Shown: piece after piece, positions 50,014 to 58,914 of the stretch
Position numbering within the stretch: position 1 is the first letter of the stretch
Layout of the letters: the number at the start of each line of letters is the position of its first letter
Source: Aurantiacibacter poecillastricola
GTDB taxonomy: Bacteria > Pseudomonadota > Alphaproteobacteria > Sphingomonadales > Sphingomonadaceae
Reading direction: 5' to 3'
Assembly: GCF_030730945.1 (NCBI RefSeq)
Contig: NZ_JAVAMS010000002.1
Location: 248,001 to 312,000, forward strand
DNA: 64,000 nucleotides
The notes under the pieces: model-generated
Database searches by the model: none
What the model saw: the letters and a program-made list of their open reading frames with translations, nothing else
What the model was told of the DNA's origin: nothing
Translations under genes and position numbers: made by a program

Positions 50014-50925
50014 TCAGCCGCCCGCATTCCCCACGACGAAACACGCCGCCGCCACCAGCGCCCCGGCATAGCGATTCGAGCGGAAGCGGGTGAGCGGATT
50101 GGCGGGATCGCTCGCATCCAGCGTCACCACTTGCCATCCCAGATGCAGCGCTGCGGGAACGAGGGCCAGTAACGCAATCCAGTCTCCGCGCAGCATCCAG
50201 AAGGCGAGCGCCCAGAGCGCCACGGCAGCGGCGTACAACAGTCCCACGCCCGGCTTGACCTTGCCGCCCAGGCGCAGGGCCGAGGACTTGATGCCAACCA
50301 GGGCATCGTCCTCACGGTCCTGCAGGGCGTAGATCGTGTCGTAGCCCATGCACCAGAAGAACGCGCCCGCATACAGCGCAAACATCACGCCTAGATTGTC
50401 GCCCCGCAAGGCCGTCCAGCCCACCAGCGCGCCCCATGTGAAGACAAGGCCGAGCCACGCCTGCGGCCACCAGGTGATGCGCTTCATGAACGGATAGGCC
50501 GCCACCAGCGCGAGGCTCCCCAGCGCGACCAGCTGCGCTTCCCACCTCAGTTGCAACAGCACGACAAGCCCCACCGCGCACAGCACCAGCAGCCATATCC
50601 ACGCCGCGCGGCGGCTCACCCTGCCGCTGGCGATGGGGCGGTTGGCAGTGCGCGCCACACTCTTGTCGAGGTCGCGGTCGACGATGTCGTTATAGACGCA
50701 TCCGGCAGAGCGCATGGCGATGGAGCCCAGCAGGAACCATGCGACAAGCTCCCACTGCACCCCTGCGCCCGCCAGCCAGATCCCCCATGCGCATGGCCAG
50801 AACAGCAGCCACCACCCGATCGGCCGGTCGAACCGCGCCAGCAGCGCATAGTCGCGCGCTGGTTGCGGCAGGCGCTCGGCGAGGGACTTGTGCTCGCTGT
50901 CGGGCGTGATGGTCTCGGCTGACAT
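50014..50925 (-). CDS. ubiA: 4-hydroxybenzoate polyprenyltransferase
   Basis: A 303-residue membrane prenyltransferase that joins a polyprenyl chain to 4-hydroxybenzoate in ubiquinone synthesis. The first Asp motif is NDIVDRDLD, followed by TANRPIASG; the second is YALQDREDDALVGIKSSA. RFDRPIGWWLLFWPCAWG is the N-terminal signature. ATG 50925 is used; the frame is open upstream, opposite rsmE, but not coding. It is convergent with the ICMT-like gene and divergent from rsmE. Confidence 0.94.
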   Translation of the reverse strand: MSAETITPDSEHKSLAERLPQPARDYALLARFDRPIGWWLLFWPCAWGIWLAGAGVQWELVAWFLLGSIAMRSAGCVYNDIVDRDLDKSVARTANRPIASGRVSRRAAWIWLLVLCAVGLVVLLQLRWEAQLVALGSLALVAAYPFMKRITWWPQAWLGLVFTWGALVGWTALRGDNLGVMFALYAGAFFWCMGYDTIYALQDREDDALVGIKSSALRLGGKVKPGVGLLYAAAVALWALAFWMLRGDWIALLALVPAALHLGWQVVTLDASDPANPLTRFRSNRYAGALVAAACFVVGNAGG

Positions 50926-50964
50926 GACTTGCCTGTTAGCCTCGCTTGCCCCTAGTGGAAAGCC

Positions 50965-51753
50965 ATGCCCGCGACACCTGCCTGGCCGCCCAAATCCGCC
51001 CCGCGCCTGTTCGTGGAAGGCGAGCTTGCCGAGGGGCAGCAGCGCTCCATCGATGGCCAGCAGGGGCACTATCTCGCCAAGGTCATGCGCGTTGCCGAGG
51101 GCGACGCTGTCATCTTGTGCGACGATGCGACCGGCGAATGGCTCGCGACCGTTTCGGAAGCGGGCAAGCGCTCCGTCACGCTCTCGGTATCCGAGCGGCT
51201 GCGCCCGCGCGAAGCCGTGCCGGACCTGTGGCTGTGCCCGGCGCTGCTGAAGAAGGATCGCTTCGACATGGTGCTGGAGAAGGCGACCGAACTGGGCGCG
51301 CGCGCCATCCACCCGGTCATCACGCGCCGCTGCGTGGCCGACAAATTGAACCCCGAGCGGGCTCGCACCATCGTCACCGAAGCGGCGGAGCAATGCGCGC
51401 GGACCGCCCTGCCATCCCTTGTCGAGCCACGAAAACTCGATGCCCTGCTGCGCGGATGGCCCGCCGACCGCCTGCTGTTCTTCGCCGACGAGGAAGGCGG
51501 CCAGAGCGCTGCCGAAGCCTTCACCTTCACCCGCTACCCCGAACGCCGCGAGGGAGCGCACAAGGCAGCGATCCTGATCGGACCCGAGGGTGGCTTCGAC
51601 GATGCCGAGCGGGAGGCCATCCGCGCCCACGCCCAGGCGCGTCCGATTTCCCTCGGTCCCCGCATCCTGCGAGGAGAAACCGCCGCCATCGCCGCCCTCG
51701 CTTTGTGGATGGGCGTGGCGGGTGATTGGGCTGAAGATTGCAAACCGGACTAA
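50965..51753 (+). CDS. rsmE: 16S rRNA (uracil-1498-N3)-methyltransferase
   Basis: A 262-residue SPOUT-type enzyme that methylates U1498 of 16S rRNA. The N-terminal PUA-like part includes GQQGHYLAKVMRVAEGD. The knot part has KKDRFDMVLEKATELGARAIHPVITRRC, ILIGPEGGFDDAE and SLGPRILRGETAAIAALAL. Length is normal. gshA follows after 50 bases; rsmE-gshA is a conserved alphaproteobacterial pair. Confidence 0.94.
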   Translation: MPATPAWPPKSAPRLFVEGELAEGQQRSIDGQQGHYLAKVMRVAEGDAVILCDDATGEWLATVSEAGKRSVTLSVSERLRPREAVPDLWLCPALLKKDRFDMVLEKATELGARAIHPVITRRCVADKLNPERARTIVTEAAEQCARTALPSLVEPRKLDALLRGWPADRLLFFADEEGGQSAAEAFTFTRYPERREGAHKAAILIGPEGGFDDAEREAIRAHAQARPISLGPRILRGETAAIAALALWMGVAGDWAEDCKPD

Positions 51754-51803
51754 AACAATTTGCTGGTGGCCAATCGATCTCGATCCGCTAAGGGCTGGCA
51801 GTC

Positions 51804-53189
51804 ATGAGCACGCGCAAGGCAGCCGAGGGGACCGAACCGCCGATCGAAAGCCGCGACCAGCTGGTCGCGCCGATGGAGGCGGGCGCCAAGCCGCGCGAAC
51901 AGTGGCGCATCGGGACCGAGCACGAGAAGCTCGTCTTCAAGACCTCCGATCACCGCGCGCCGTCCTATGACGAGGCCGGCGGCATTCGCGATATCCTTAT
52001 GTCCATGCGCCGCTTCGGCTGGGAGCCGGTCGAGGAGAACGGTCCGGACGGGACGCCCAAGGTGATCGCGATGAGCGGGGTCGATGGCACGATCAGCCTG
52101 GAGCCCGCGGGCCAGTTCGAGCTCTCGGGCGCGCCGCTGGAGACGCTACACCAGACCTGCGCCGAAACCGGGCGTCACCTCGACCAGTGCCGCGAAGTGG
52201 GCAAGGATTGCGGCGTTGGTTTCCTCGGCCTCGGCATGTGGCCCGACAAGACGCGCGAAGAGCTGCCGATCATGCCCAAGCAGCGCTACCAGATCATGAA
52301 GGCGCACATGCCTCGTGTGGGCAAGCTCGGCCTCGACATGATGCTGCGAACCTGTACCATTCAGGTTAATCTGGACTATGGTTCAGAGGTCGATATGGCG
52401 AAGAAGTTCCGCACCAGCCTCGCTTTGCAACCGCTCGCCACGGCGCTGTTCGCCAATTCGCCCTTTACCGAGGGCAAGCCCAACGGCTTCCTCTCTTTTC
52501 GCAGCCACATCTGGTCCGACACCGACCCGCACCGCACAGGAATGCTGCCATTCGTGTTCGACGAAGACTTCGGTTACGAGCGCTATGTCGATTATATGCT
52601 CGACGTGCCGATGTATTTCGTCTTCCGGGACGGCACCTATATCGACGCCGCCGGACAAAGCTTCCGCGATTTCCTCAAGGGCGAGCTGCCAGCGCTCCCG
52701 GGCGAACTGCCCACGGCCAGCGACTGGTGGGACCATCTCTCCACCGCCTTTCCCGAAGTGCGCCTTAAGAGCTTCCTCGAAATGCGCGGCGCCGATGGCG
52801 GCCCGTGGAACCGCATCTGCGCGCTGCCCGCACTGTGGGTGGGCCTGCTGTATAACGACGCCGCGCTCGATGCCGCGTGGGATCTCGTGAAGGGCTGGAC
52901 GATGGAAGAGCGCGAGCACCTGCGAAACGCCGTTCCCGCTCAGGGCCTCGATGCGCCTCTGCCGCGCGGCGGCACCTTGCAAGACCTCGCTCGCCACGTG
53001 CTCGACATCGCGCATGACGGGCTGGTTGCGCGCGGAAGGCAGAACTCCATGGGCGACAACGAAAGCGGCTTTCTGGCGCCTCTCAAGGAGATCGTGGAAA
53101 GCGGCAAGGTCCCTGCCCAGCGCCTGCTCGATAGCTATCACGGCGAATGGAACGGGGACATTGCGCGGGTCTACGATCAGGCTTTCTGA
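51804..53189 (+). CDS. gshA: Glutamate-cysteine ligase (plant/alphaproteobacterial type)
   Basis: A 461-residue GshA of the type shared by alphaproteobacteria and plants; it makes gamma-glutamylcysteine, the first step to glutathione. Seen: WRIGTEHEKLVFK, SLEPAGQFELSGAPLETLHQT, LPIMPKQRYQIMKAHMP, TCTIQVNLDYGSE and FLEMRGADGGPWNRICALPALWVGLLYN. Its product supports thiol defence, in keeping with the neighbouring soxR region. Confidence 0.95.
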   Translation: MSTRKAAEGTEPPIESRDQLVAPMEAGAKPREQWRIGTEHEKLVFKTSDHRAPSYDEAGGIRDILMSMRRFGWEPVEENGPDGTPKVIAMSGVDGTISLEPAGQFELSGAPLETLHQTCAETGRHLDQCREVGKDCGVGFLGLGMWPDKTREELPIMPKQRYQIMKAHMPRVGKLGLDMMLRTCTIQVNLDYGSEVDMAKKFRTSLALQPLATALFANSPFTEGKPNGFLSFRSHIWSDTDPHRTGMLPFVFDEDFGYERYVDYMLDVPMYFVFRDGTYIDAAGQSFRDFLKGELPALPGELPTASDWWDHLSTAFPEVRLKSFLEMRGADGGPWNRICALPALWVGLLYNDAALDAAWDLVKGWTMEEREHLRNAVPAQGLDAPLPRGGTLQDLARHVLDIAHDGLVARGRQNSMGDNESGFLAPLKEIVESGKVPAQRLLDSYHGEWNGDIARVYDQAF

Positions 53190-53279
53190 GGCCGCAGAGG
53201 AAGTGCGGGGCGAGGCTTTTCGTCCAGCTTCCTTCGCGGGAAAAGCGGCTTGTCGAACATCGGCTTGCGAGGGACGATC

Positions 53280-53654
53280 TCATTCATAGCTGACCACCTC
53301 GAATTCGATGCCGTCCCAGTCGAAGAAGTAGAAGCCATGCGGGCCGGGATCGTATCGTCCCTGATTGAAGGGCTCGAGACCAGCTTCGACAACTACGCGC
53401 TCTGCCGCTTCGAGGTCCTGAACCTCGATCCCGACATGGTTCATCGGCTTGCCCTTGGCCTGGCCTGAATGGTCGCTGCCGTCGGACCAGAGGGCCAGAT
53501 AGGTGTCGTCGCCCCCGACATGGGCGAACTCGCCGCGCACGCTGTGCTGGTCGCGGATGCGCAGATGCCACCCGCACAAGGCCTCGAACAGGGCGATGGA
53601 CCTGTCGAGATTGCTGACGGTGAGATTGACGTGTTCGATTCGGGCTTCAGACAT
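53280..53654 (-). CDS. VOC (glyoxalase-fold) protein, probable SoxR target
   Basis: A 124-residue vicinal-oxygen-chelate protein. IEHVNLTVSNLDRSIALFE has the first metal His, MNHVGIEVQDLEAAE the second, and DGIEFEVVSYE the terminal Glu, so a metal site is likely. The enzyme could be a glyoxalase, dioxygenase or fosfomycin-type thiol transferase; sequence does not decide. ATG 53654 has AAGGAGG ahead. It faces soxR across 146 bases that contain a SoxR-type operator in a 19-base promoter spacer reading toward this gene. Confidence 0.8.
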   Translation of the reverse strand: MSEARIEHVNLTVSNLDRSIALFEALCGWHLRIRDQHSVRGEFAHVGGDDTYLALWSDGSDHSGQAKGKPMNHVGIEVQDLEAAERVVVEAGLEPFNQGRYDPGPHGFYFFDWDGIEFEVVSYE

Positions 53655-53738
53655 TGTGCAATAACCTCCTTGCAAGTCACTGGTTTGCAGTGATTGTGAG
53701 GCATGCCTGCAAGCGTGCGCCGAATCACTGCTTGCCCA

Positions 53739-53769
53739 TTGATGCAACCTCAAGCTAAGTAGAGGTCAA
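53739..53769 (-). promoter_or_regulatory. SoxR-type operator/promoter reading toward the VOC gene
   Basis: On the minus strand, TTGACC (53769-53764) and CATCAA (53744-53739) are 19 bases apart, the long spacer typical of MerR-family-activated promoters. Inside lies ACCTC...GAGGT (53747-53766), and CTTGAGGT matches one arm of the SoxR box CCTCAAG-N4-CTTGAGG exactly. The soxR gene itself starts just beyond. Confidence 0.7.
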
Positions 53770-53800
53770 GTTAATGTGGAAAATTTCTCGTGGGGGGAAT

Positions 53801-54241
53801 ATGCCGGCAGCGAGTTTCATATCGATCGGCGACTTGTCGAAGCGCACGGGCGTCGCCGTATCGGCGCTGCGGTTCTACGAGGAGAAGGGTCTGCTCCACC
53901 CCCTGCGCACAAGCGGTAATCAGCGCCGTTTCCTGCGCAGCGACATTCGCCGCGTCAGTTTCGTGCTGATCGCGCAGAAGCTGGGTCTTGGGCTGGACGA
54001 GATCGAGGCACACCTCGCGCAGCTGCCCCAAGGCCGCAATCCCACGCTCACCGACTGGCAGAAGATCAGCCGTGCCATGCGCGAACAGATCGACGAGAGG
54101 ATCAACCTCCTCACTCGCACCCGCAACCAGCTCGACCAGTGCATCGGCTGCGGCTGCCTGAGCCTGGCGAAATGTCAGCTCTACAACAAGGATGACAGGC
54201 TGGGACTGAAGGGGCCTGGTCCGCGGGCGGTACTGGATTGA
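53801..54241 (+). CDS. soxR: Redox-sensitive transcriptional activator SoxR
   Basis: A 146-residue MerR-family regulator. The N-terminal helix-turn-helix is ISIGDLSKRTGVAVSALRFYEEKGLL, followed by the wing, SGNQRRFLRSDIRRV. The C-terminal CIGCGCLSLAKC is the SoxR-specific [2Fe-2S] motif with four cysteines. SoxR responds to redox-cycling compounds. ATG 53801 has GGGGGGA ahead and is preferred over ATG 53774, which has no ribosome site and lies against the operator. The stop overlaps the next small gene as TGATG. Confidence 0.95.
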   Translation: MPAASFISIGDLSKRTGVAVSALRFYEEKGLLHPLRTSGNQRRFLRSDIRRVSFVLIAQKLGLGLDEIEAHLAQLPQGRNPTLTDWQKISRAMREQIDERINLLTRTRNQLDQCIGCGCLSLAKCQLYNKDDRLGLKGPGPRAVLD

Positions 54242-54567
54242 TGGGTAATCGAAGGGACCGAACTCTGGAGGCGCAAATGCAGCGGAATGCGCGCAATGAT
54301 GCCAACTTGTATTTTGGGTGCGTGTTTGCGCTGCCGATCTACATTGCGCTCCTCACAGTACCCGCAATAGTAGCCAGCATTGTCACCGCGTCCTTGGCAT
54401 TTCTACAGCTTGTCTGCGCAATAGTAAGCGGGATTATAATGGTCGCAGCGACAGTGGCTTGGCGACGCGCTGAGAAAGGTAGCTTTCGTCGGTACAATAG
54501 CGGATTCGTGGTCGTCGTCTGCATTGTTTTCGGGATGGCATTTCTTGCCGTGGGGCTGGAGCGATAG
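54241..54567 (+). CDS. Small three-helix membrane protein coupled to soxR
   Basis: A 108-residue protein of no family I recognise. Hydrophobic segments: GCVFALPIYIALLTVPAIVASIV, SLAFLQLVCAIVSGIIMVAATVAW and FVVVVCIVFGMAFLAVGL; the N-terminus is polar and basic. The coding DNA is visibly richer in A and T than its neighbours, and codon choice is less biased, which suggests a later arrival or weak selection. It is coupled to soxR (TGATG) and is convergent with smc, ten bases apart. Confidence 0.6.
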   Translation: MGNRRDRTLEAQMQRNARNDANLYFGCVFALPIYIALLTVPAIVASIVTASLAFLQLVCAIVSGIIMVAATVAWRRAEKGSFRRYNSGFVVVVCIVFGMAFLAVGLER

Positions 54568-54577
54568 CCCGGATAAC

Positions 54578-57500
54578 CTACTCCGCCGCCATCGCCTCCG
54601 CTTCGCCGAGGTCTACGCTAACAAGGCGCGAGACGCCGCGTTCCACCATCGTCACGCCGAACAGCCGATGCATGCGGCTCATGGTAACGGCGTTGTGGGT
54701 GACGATAAGGTAGCGCGTCGCGGTTTCGCGGTTCATCGAATCGAGCAGGTCGCAGAAGCGCTCGATATTGGCATCGTCCAGCGGCGCGTCGACTTCGTCC
54801 AGCACGCAGATGGGTGCCGGATTGGTTAGGAACAATGCGAAAATAAGCGCCGTTGCGGTTAGTGCCTGTTCGCCGCCCGACAGCAGGCTAAGCGATTGTA
54901 GCCGCTTGCCCGGCGGCTGGGCATAGATCTCGAGGCCGGCTTCCAGAGGATCGTCCGAATCCACAAGCGCGAGGTGCGCCTGCCCGCCCTCGAACAGGCG
55001 GTTGAAGAGCTTGCGGAAATGGCCGTCCACTTCCTCGAACGCCGCGCGCAGGCGTTCGCGGCCCTCGCGGTTGAGATTGCCGATGGATCCGCGCAGGCGC
55101 GCAACCGCTTCTGCTAGCTCTGCCTGTTCGGCGGCGCTGGCGCCATGCTCGGCCTCGATCCGCTCCAATTCTTCTGCGGCGACGAGGTTGACGGGACCGA
55201 TCCGCTCCCGGCTGGCGCTGAGGCGTTCCATCTCCTCGCTTTCGGCGCTGGAATCCCGCACCGTCGCCTCGTCGAATTCGAACTTTCCGGGCAGCAGGGG
55301 CGGGGGCGACTGGAAGCGTTCGCCAGAAAGTCGCGCCATTTCTTCCCGGCGCTGTTCTTCGTTTTCGGCCCGGGCGGCGAGCGTTGCGCGGTCCTCGCGT
55401 GCGGTGGAGAGTGCCTCGGTAACTTGCGCCAGTTGCGCGTCGGCGGCGCGGGCCTGCTCCTCGGCCTCCCGCATGGCGGTCTCGGCCTTGGCGAGCTCCT
55501 CGCCGAGCCGCGCGCGTACCGCCTCGCCGCCCTCGATCTCCTTCATCAGTCCGGCAGGTTTGGCGGCGATCACGGCGCGTTCTTCAGCGATTTCCTCGAA
55601 GCGGGCTTCCATTCCCGCGAGCCGCTGCGCTGCGTCGCCTGCGCGGGTCTGCCAGCTTTTCATGTCGGCGCGCTGCGTGGCCACGCGCTCACGAGCGACA
55701 GCGAGGGCTTGGTCATGCGAAGCAAGCGCGGCGGCAGCGGCCTGTGCCGCTTCCCGTGCAGCTTCGTTCTTGGCGCGGGCGGCCTCCAGCGCCGCACGCC
55801 CGCTTTCGGGATCGGGCAACTCGGCCTTGCGCGCTCTCGCGCTTTCCAGGTCGGCGAGGGCGGCCTTGCGCTGCTCCTCCAGATTTGCGTTGCTCTGCGA
55901 CAGTTCCTCGCGCCGCGCGGCGAGGCGTTCGCGCCTTGCCTCTGCCTGGTCGAGGGCGCGCAACGCCTGTCGCTCGGCCTCCGACGCGTCGGCAATGCCG
56001 CGCTCCCGGGCTACGAGCTCACGCTGCAACTCCGCCAGTTCGGACTGTGCCGCCTCCTGCGCGCCCTGCGCCGTCTCGACCGAAGACCGCAGGGCAGGCA
56101 ACTGCTCTTCCAGTGCAGCGAAGCGGTTGTCCGCCTCCAGCCGTGCGGCTTCGGCAGCGCCTTCACCGCGTGCAACGAAGCCGTCCCAGCGGCGCAGGAA
56201 GCCGTCCGTGGTGACGAGCCATTCGCCCGGCGCGAGGTCGCGGCCATCGTCTGTGTCGGCGACATGTACCAGCGCAAGGCGGGCACTGAGTTGCGGCGGG
56301 CAGTCCCGCACATGCTTCGCCAGGCTATCACCAACGGGGGAGGGCGCTTCCGATCCCGTCCAGAAACGCCCCTCGGCCTGGCCCTCCGGCTGACCGAGCG
56401 GGGCTTTCGCGTCGCGGCCCAGTGCTGCAGCGAGGGCGCGTTCGTAGCCGGGTTCGGCAGAGATGGCATCGAGCGCGGCAGGCAGGCCGTGGCTACCCTT
56501 CCGGCGCTTGTCCCGGGCGTCGCGGTCGCGCTTGAGTGCCTGCCACTCGCGCTCGATCCCCGCGAGTTCGGCGCGTGCGGTAGAGAGCTGCGAGGCCGCC
56601 TCGTCGCGCGTTGTGGCAAGCTCATCCTTGCGCGAGCGCGCGGTCTCGAGCCCGGCGCGCAAGGCAGCAAGGCGCTCGCCTGCGTCCATTACGGTCTGCT
56701 GAGCCGCGGCGACATCTTCCTCCGGATCGCTTTCGCCCAGCAGAGCCGCGCGCTGGTCCTCAAGGCGGCGGGCTTCGGCTTCCAGCCGGTCTAGCCGGGC
56801 CTGCGCCTGTGTTATCTCTGCTTCGGCAACGCGCCATTCGGCCTCGACACCGGCATGATCTGCCGTCGCCCTGGCAAGTGCCAGTTCGGCCTTGCGACTG
56901 GCGCTCTCGGCCTTCTCCACCGCCGCAGCATAATCGGGCCGCTTCGCCTCGTCGGCCACCAGCGCCCGGGCCCCGGCATCCAGAGCGGATTCGAGGTCCT
57001 TCAGGGCTTTTGCAGCGTCGCGCGTCATGCGGTCGGCATCGATCTTGTCTTCTTCCAGACGCGACTTCTGCCGGTCGAGGTCCTTCAGCCGCTCTTCCGC
57101 CGCTTCAAGCTGGCTGGCGAGCGCGGCCATGCGGTGGCCGTGTGCGCTGGTATCGTCGCGCCGGTCGGCGAGGTCGTCGCGCAGTTCGTGCAGGCGCTGC
57201 GCCAGGATTGCCTGCGCTACCTGTGCTTCCTTTGCGGCTGCTTGCGCTGTGGCGACCCGTTCGTCTGCCGCCTTTGCCTGGCTGCGCGCGGCTTCGGCAG
57301 CGGCAGCGGCATCGCGCCACCGGGCGAAGACGAGGCGTGCTTCAGCGACTCGGATTTCGTCCGACAGCTTCTTGTAGCGCTCTGCCTGCTTGGCCTGCCG
57401 TTTGAGCGACCCGATCTGCGAATCGAGCCCGGCCATCAGGTCTTCAAGCCGCTCCAGGTTCTTCTCGGTAGAGCGCAGCTTGCTCTCGGCGTCGCGGCGG

Positions 57501-58000
57501 CGCACGTGGAGGCCGGCAATGCCTGCCGCTTCCTCCAGCATCATGCGCCGCTCGGTCGGCTTGGCCGCGATGACCTGCGCGATCTTGCCCTGGCTCACCA
57601 GCGCCGGGCTGTGCGCGCCGGTGGCGGCGTCGGCGAAGAGCAGGCCGATATCCTTGGCGCGCACGTCGTCGCCATTTAGGCGGTAGGCGCTGCCCGCTCC
57701 GCGCTCGATCCTGCGGGTGACATCGAGCGGCTCGCCCTTGTCGTCCACGGCATGAAGCACGACCTCTGCGAAATCGCGCGGCGGGCGGTTGGCGGTGCCC
57801 GCGAAGATCACGTCTTCCATGCCGCCCGAGCGCATGGATTTGGGCGAGTTCTCGCCCATGACCCAGCGGATGGCTTCCAGCACGTTGGACTTGCCGCAGC
57901 CATTGGGGCCGACGACACCCGTCAGGCCGGGTTCGATGCGCAGTTCAGCGGGCTCGACGAAGCTCTTGAAGCCGGTGAGGCGAAGCTTGCGAAACTCCAT
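54578..58000 (-). CDS. smc: Chromosome segregation protein SMC
   Basis: A 1140-residue SMC ATPase that condenses and organises the chromosome. The Walker A loop is VVGPNGCGKSN at about residue 30. Long coiled-coil arms follow, a hinge lies near the middle (KGSHGLPAALDAISAEPGYERALAAALG), and the C-terminal head has the signature LLSGGEQALTATALIFALF and Walker B ICVLDEVDAPLDDAN. The arms are very Ala/Glu/Arg-rich, which produces long open frames on the other strand. It is followed by two DsbA-type genes on the minus strand upstream of it. Confidence 0.97.
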   Translation of the reverse strand: MEFRKLRLTGFKSFVEPAELRIEPGLTGVVGPNGCGKSNVLEAIRWVMGENSPKSMRSGGMEDVIFAGTANRPPRDFAEVVLHAVDDKGEPLDVTRRIERGAGSAYRLNGDDVRAKDIGLLFADAATGAHSPALVSQGKIAQVIAAKPTERRMMLEEAAGIAGLHVRRRDAESKLRSTEKNLERLEDLMAGLDSQIGSLKRQAKQAERYKKLSDEIRVAEARLVFARWRDAAAAAEAARSQAKAADERVATAQAAAKEAQVAQAILAQRLHELRDDLADRRDDTSAHGHRMAALASQLEAAEERLKDLDRQKSRLEEDKIDADRMTRDAAKALKDLESALDAGARALVADEAKRPDYAAAVEKAESASRKAELALARATADHAGVEAEWRVAEAEITQAQARLDRLEAEARRLEDQRAALLGESDPEEDVAAAQQTVMDAGERLAALRAGLETARSRKDELATTRDEAASQLSTARAELAGIEREWQALKRDRDARDKRRKGSHGLPAALDAISAEPGYERALAAALGRDAKAPLGQPEGQAEGRFWTGSEAPSPVGDSLAKHVRDCPPQLSARLALVHVADTDDGRDLAPGEWLVTTDGFLRRWDGFVARGEGAAEAARLEADNRFAALEEQLPALRSSVETAQGAQEAAQSELAELQRELVARERGIADASEAERQALRALDQAEARRERLAARREELSQSNANLEEQRKAALADLESARARKAELPDPESGRAALEAARAKNEAAREAAQAAAAALASHDQALAVARERVATQRADMKSWQTRAGDAAQRLAGMEARFEEIAEERAVIAAKPAGLMKEIEGGEAVRARLGEELAKAETAMREAEEQARAADAQLAQVTEALSTAREDRATLAARAENEEQRREEMARLSGERFQSPPPLLPGKFEFDEATVRDSSAESEEMERLSASRERIGPVNLVAAEELERIEAEHGASAAEQAELAEAVARLRGSIGNLNREGRERLRAAFEEVDGHFRKLFNRLFEGGQAHLALVDSDDPLEAGLEIYAQPPGKRLQSLSLLSGGEQALTATALIFALFLTNPAPICVLDEVDAPLDDANIERFCDLLDSMNRETATRYLIVTHNAVTMSRMHRLFGVTMVERGVSRLVSVDLGEAEAMAAE

Positions 58001-58018
58001 GCGCGCCCGCCGTCAGCC

Positions 58019-58777
58019 TCAGCCCTCGACCGGGCGCGCGCCCGCCGTCTGCAGGACGGCCTCGAGGTCGTCCCAGCTGCGTTCGTCGAGAACGCGGTCA
58101 TTCAGGATGAAGGTCGGGGTGGAATCGACGCCCAGCTCGGTGGATTGCTCGTCCGACCGCGTGCCGATTGCCAGCACCTCTTCGGAATCGGCGAGGCAGG
58201 CGCGAGCCTGATCGCGGCTGATCCCGCGCGCGGCGAAGAAATCGAGGAAACCTGCAGCATCGGCGATCGCGACGAAGCGCTGGTCCTCCGGCAACTGGCC
58301 CACATTGGCGAGCTGGCCCTGTGCCTGCTGCATCTGCCCCATCACCGTGTCGAAATTCTTCCATACCTGGTCCGCCAGTGGGTGGAAGCTCTCGGGCGCA
58401 GAGCAGCGGGCCAAGGCCGCCAGCGTCAGGTCGAAGGCGTTGTGCACCTGGTTACGCAATTCGAAGGAGACGATGCCGGAATTGACGTAGTCTTCCTTCA
58501 GCTGGTCCGCCCCGGTCTGAGCAAAATTGGCGCAGGCCCCGCAGGTGAGCGAGCCGTATTCGACCAGCTTTATCGGCGCGTCGGGATTGCCGAGGAGGTA
58601 GCCGTCGTAATCGGTCACCTCGACCACGTCGGTCCACTCCTGCCCTTCGGGAGCGGGAACGGCGTCAAAGGCCTCGGTGGCGGCGACGTCGCCTTCGGCA
58701 GTGTCGGAGCAGGCCCCGATCGCCAGCGCGAGCGGCGCGGCAAGGGCGGTGAAGGCGATACGGCGCGAAATGGTCAT
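58019..58777 (-). CDS. DsbA-family thiol oxidoreductase lipoprotein
   Basis: A 252-residue protein. The signal ends in LAIGAC, so it is probably a lipoprotein. The thioredoxin-like domain (thioredoxin_4) has active site TCGAC within VEYGSLTCGACANF, and the late cis-proline segment is DSTPTFILND. Proteins of this kind keep or exchange disulfides in the periplasm. Two ATGs, 58780 and 58777, are adjacent. It lies 18 bases upstream of smc on the same strand. Confidence 0.85.
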   Translation of the reverse strand: MTISRRIAFTALAAPLALAIGACSDTAEGDVAATEAFDAVPAPEGQEWTDVVEVTDYDGYLLGNPDAPIKLVEYGSLTCGACANFAQTGADQLKEDYVNSGIVSFELRNQVHNAFDLTLAALARCSAPESFHPLADQVWKNFDTVMGQMQQAQGQLANVGQLPEDQRFVAIADAAGFLDFFAARGISRDQARACLADSEEVLAIGTRSDEQSTELGVDSTPTFILNDRVLDERSWDDLEAVLQTAGARPVEG

Positions 58778-58866
58778 CATGTGTTTCCCGTCATGATCTG
58801 TCCGGTCGCGTCTGGCGAATACACGATTGGCTAAACGCCAGAGTAGACCGGGATGGTTGGCATTTG

Positions 58867-58898
58867 AAAAGCGCAGGTTTTCCCGAATCGGCGCTTTT
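58867..58898 (-). terminator. Terminator between the two DsbA-type genes
   Basis: AAAAGCGC (58867-58874) and GCGCTTTT (58891-58898) form a perfect stem whose ends supply a T-run in either direction. It lies 16 bases after the stop of the second DsbA-type gene as read on minus, so the first DsbA gene may have its own promoter. Confidence 0.5.
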
Positions 58899-58914
58899 GC
58901 ACAGGCTTGTCCCC

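Noticed and set aside
55002..56794. Long plus-strand open frames (up to about 550 codons) opposite smc
   Set aside because: They are mirror frames of the Ala/Glu/Arg-rich coiled coil; composition is extreme and no domain or ribosome site is seen.
58811..58842. TCTGGCG/CGCCAGA inverted repeat upstream of the DsbA-type lipoprotein gene
   Set aside because: Short stem with an 18-base loop and no T-run; not enough to call a regulator site or terminator.
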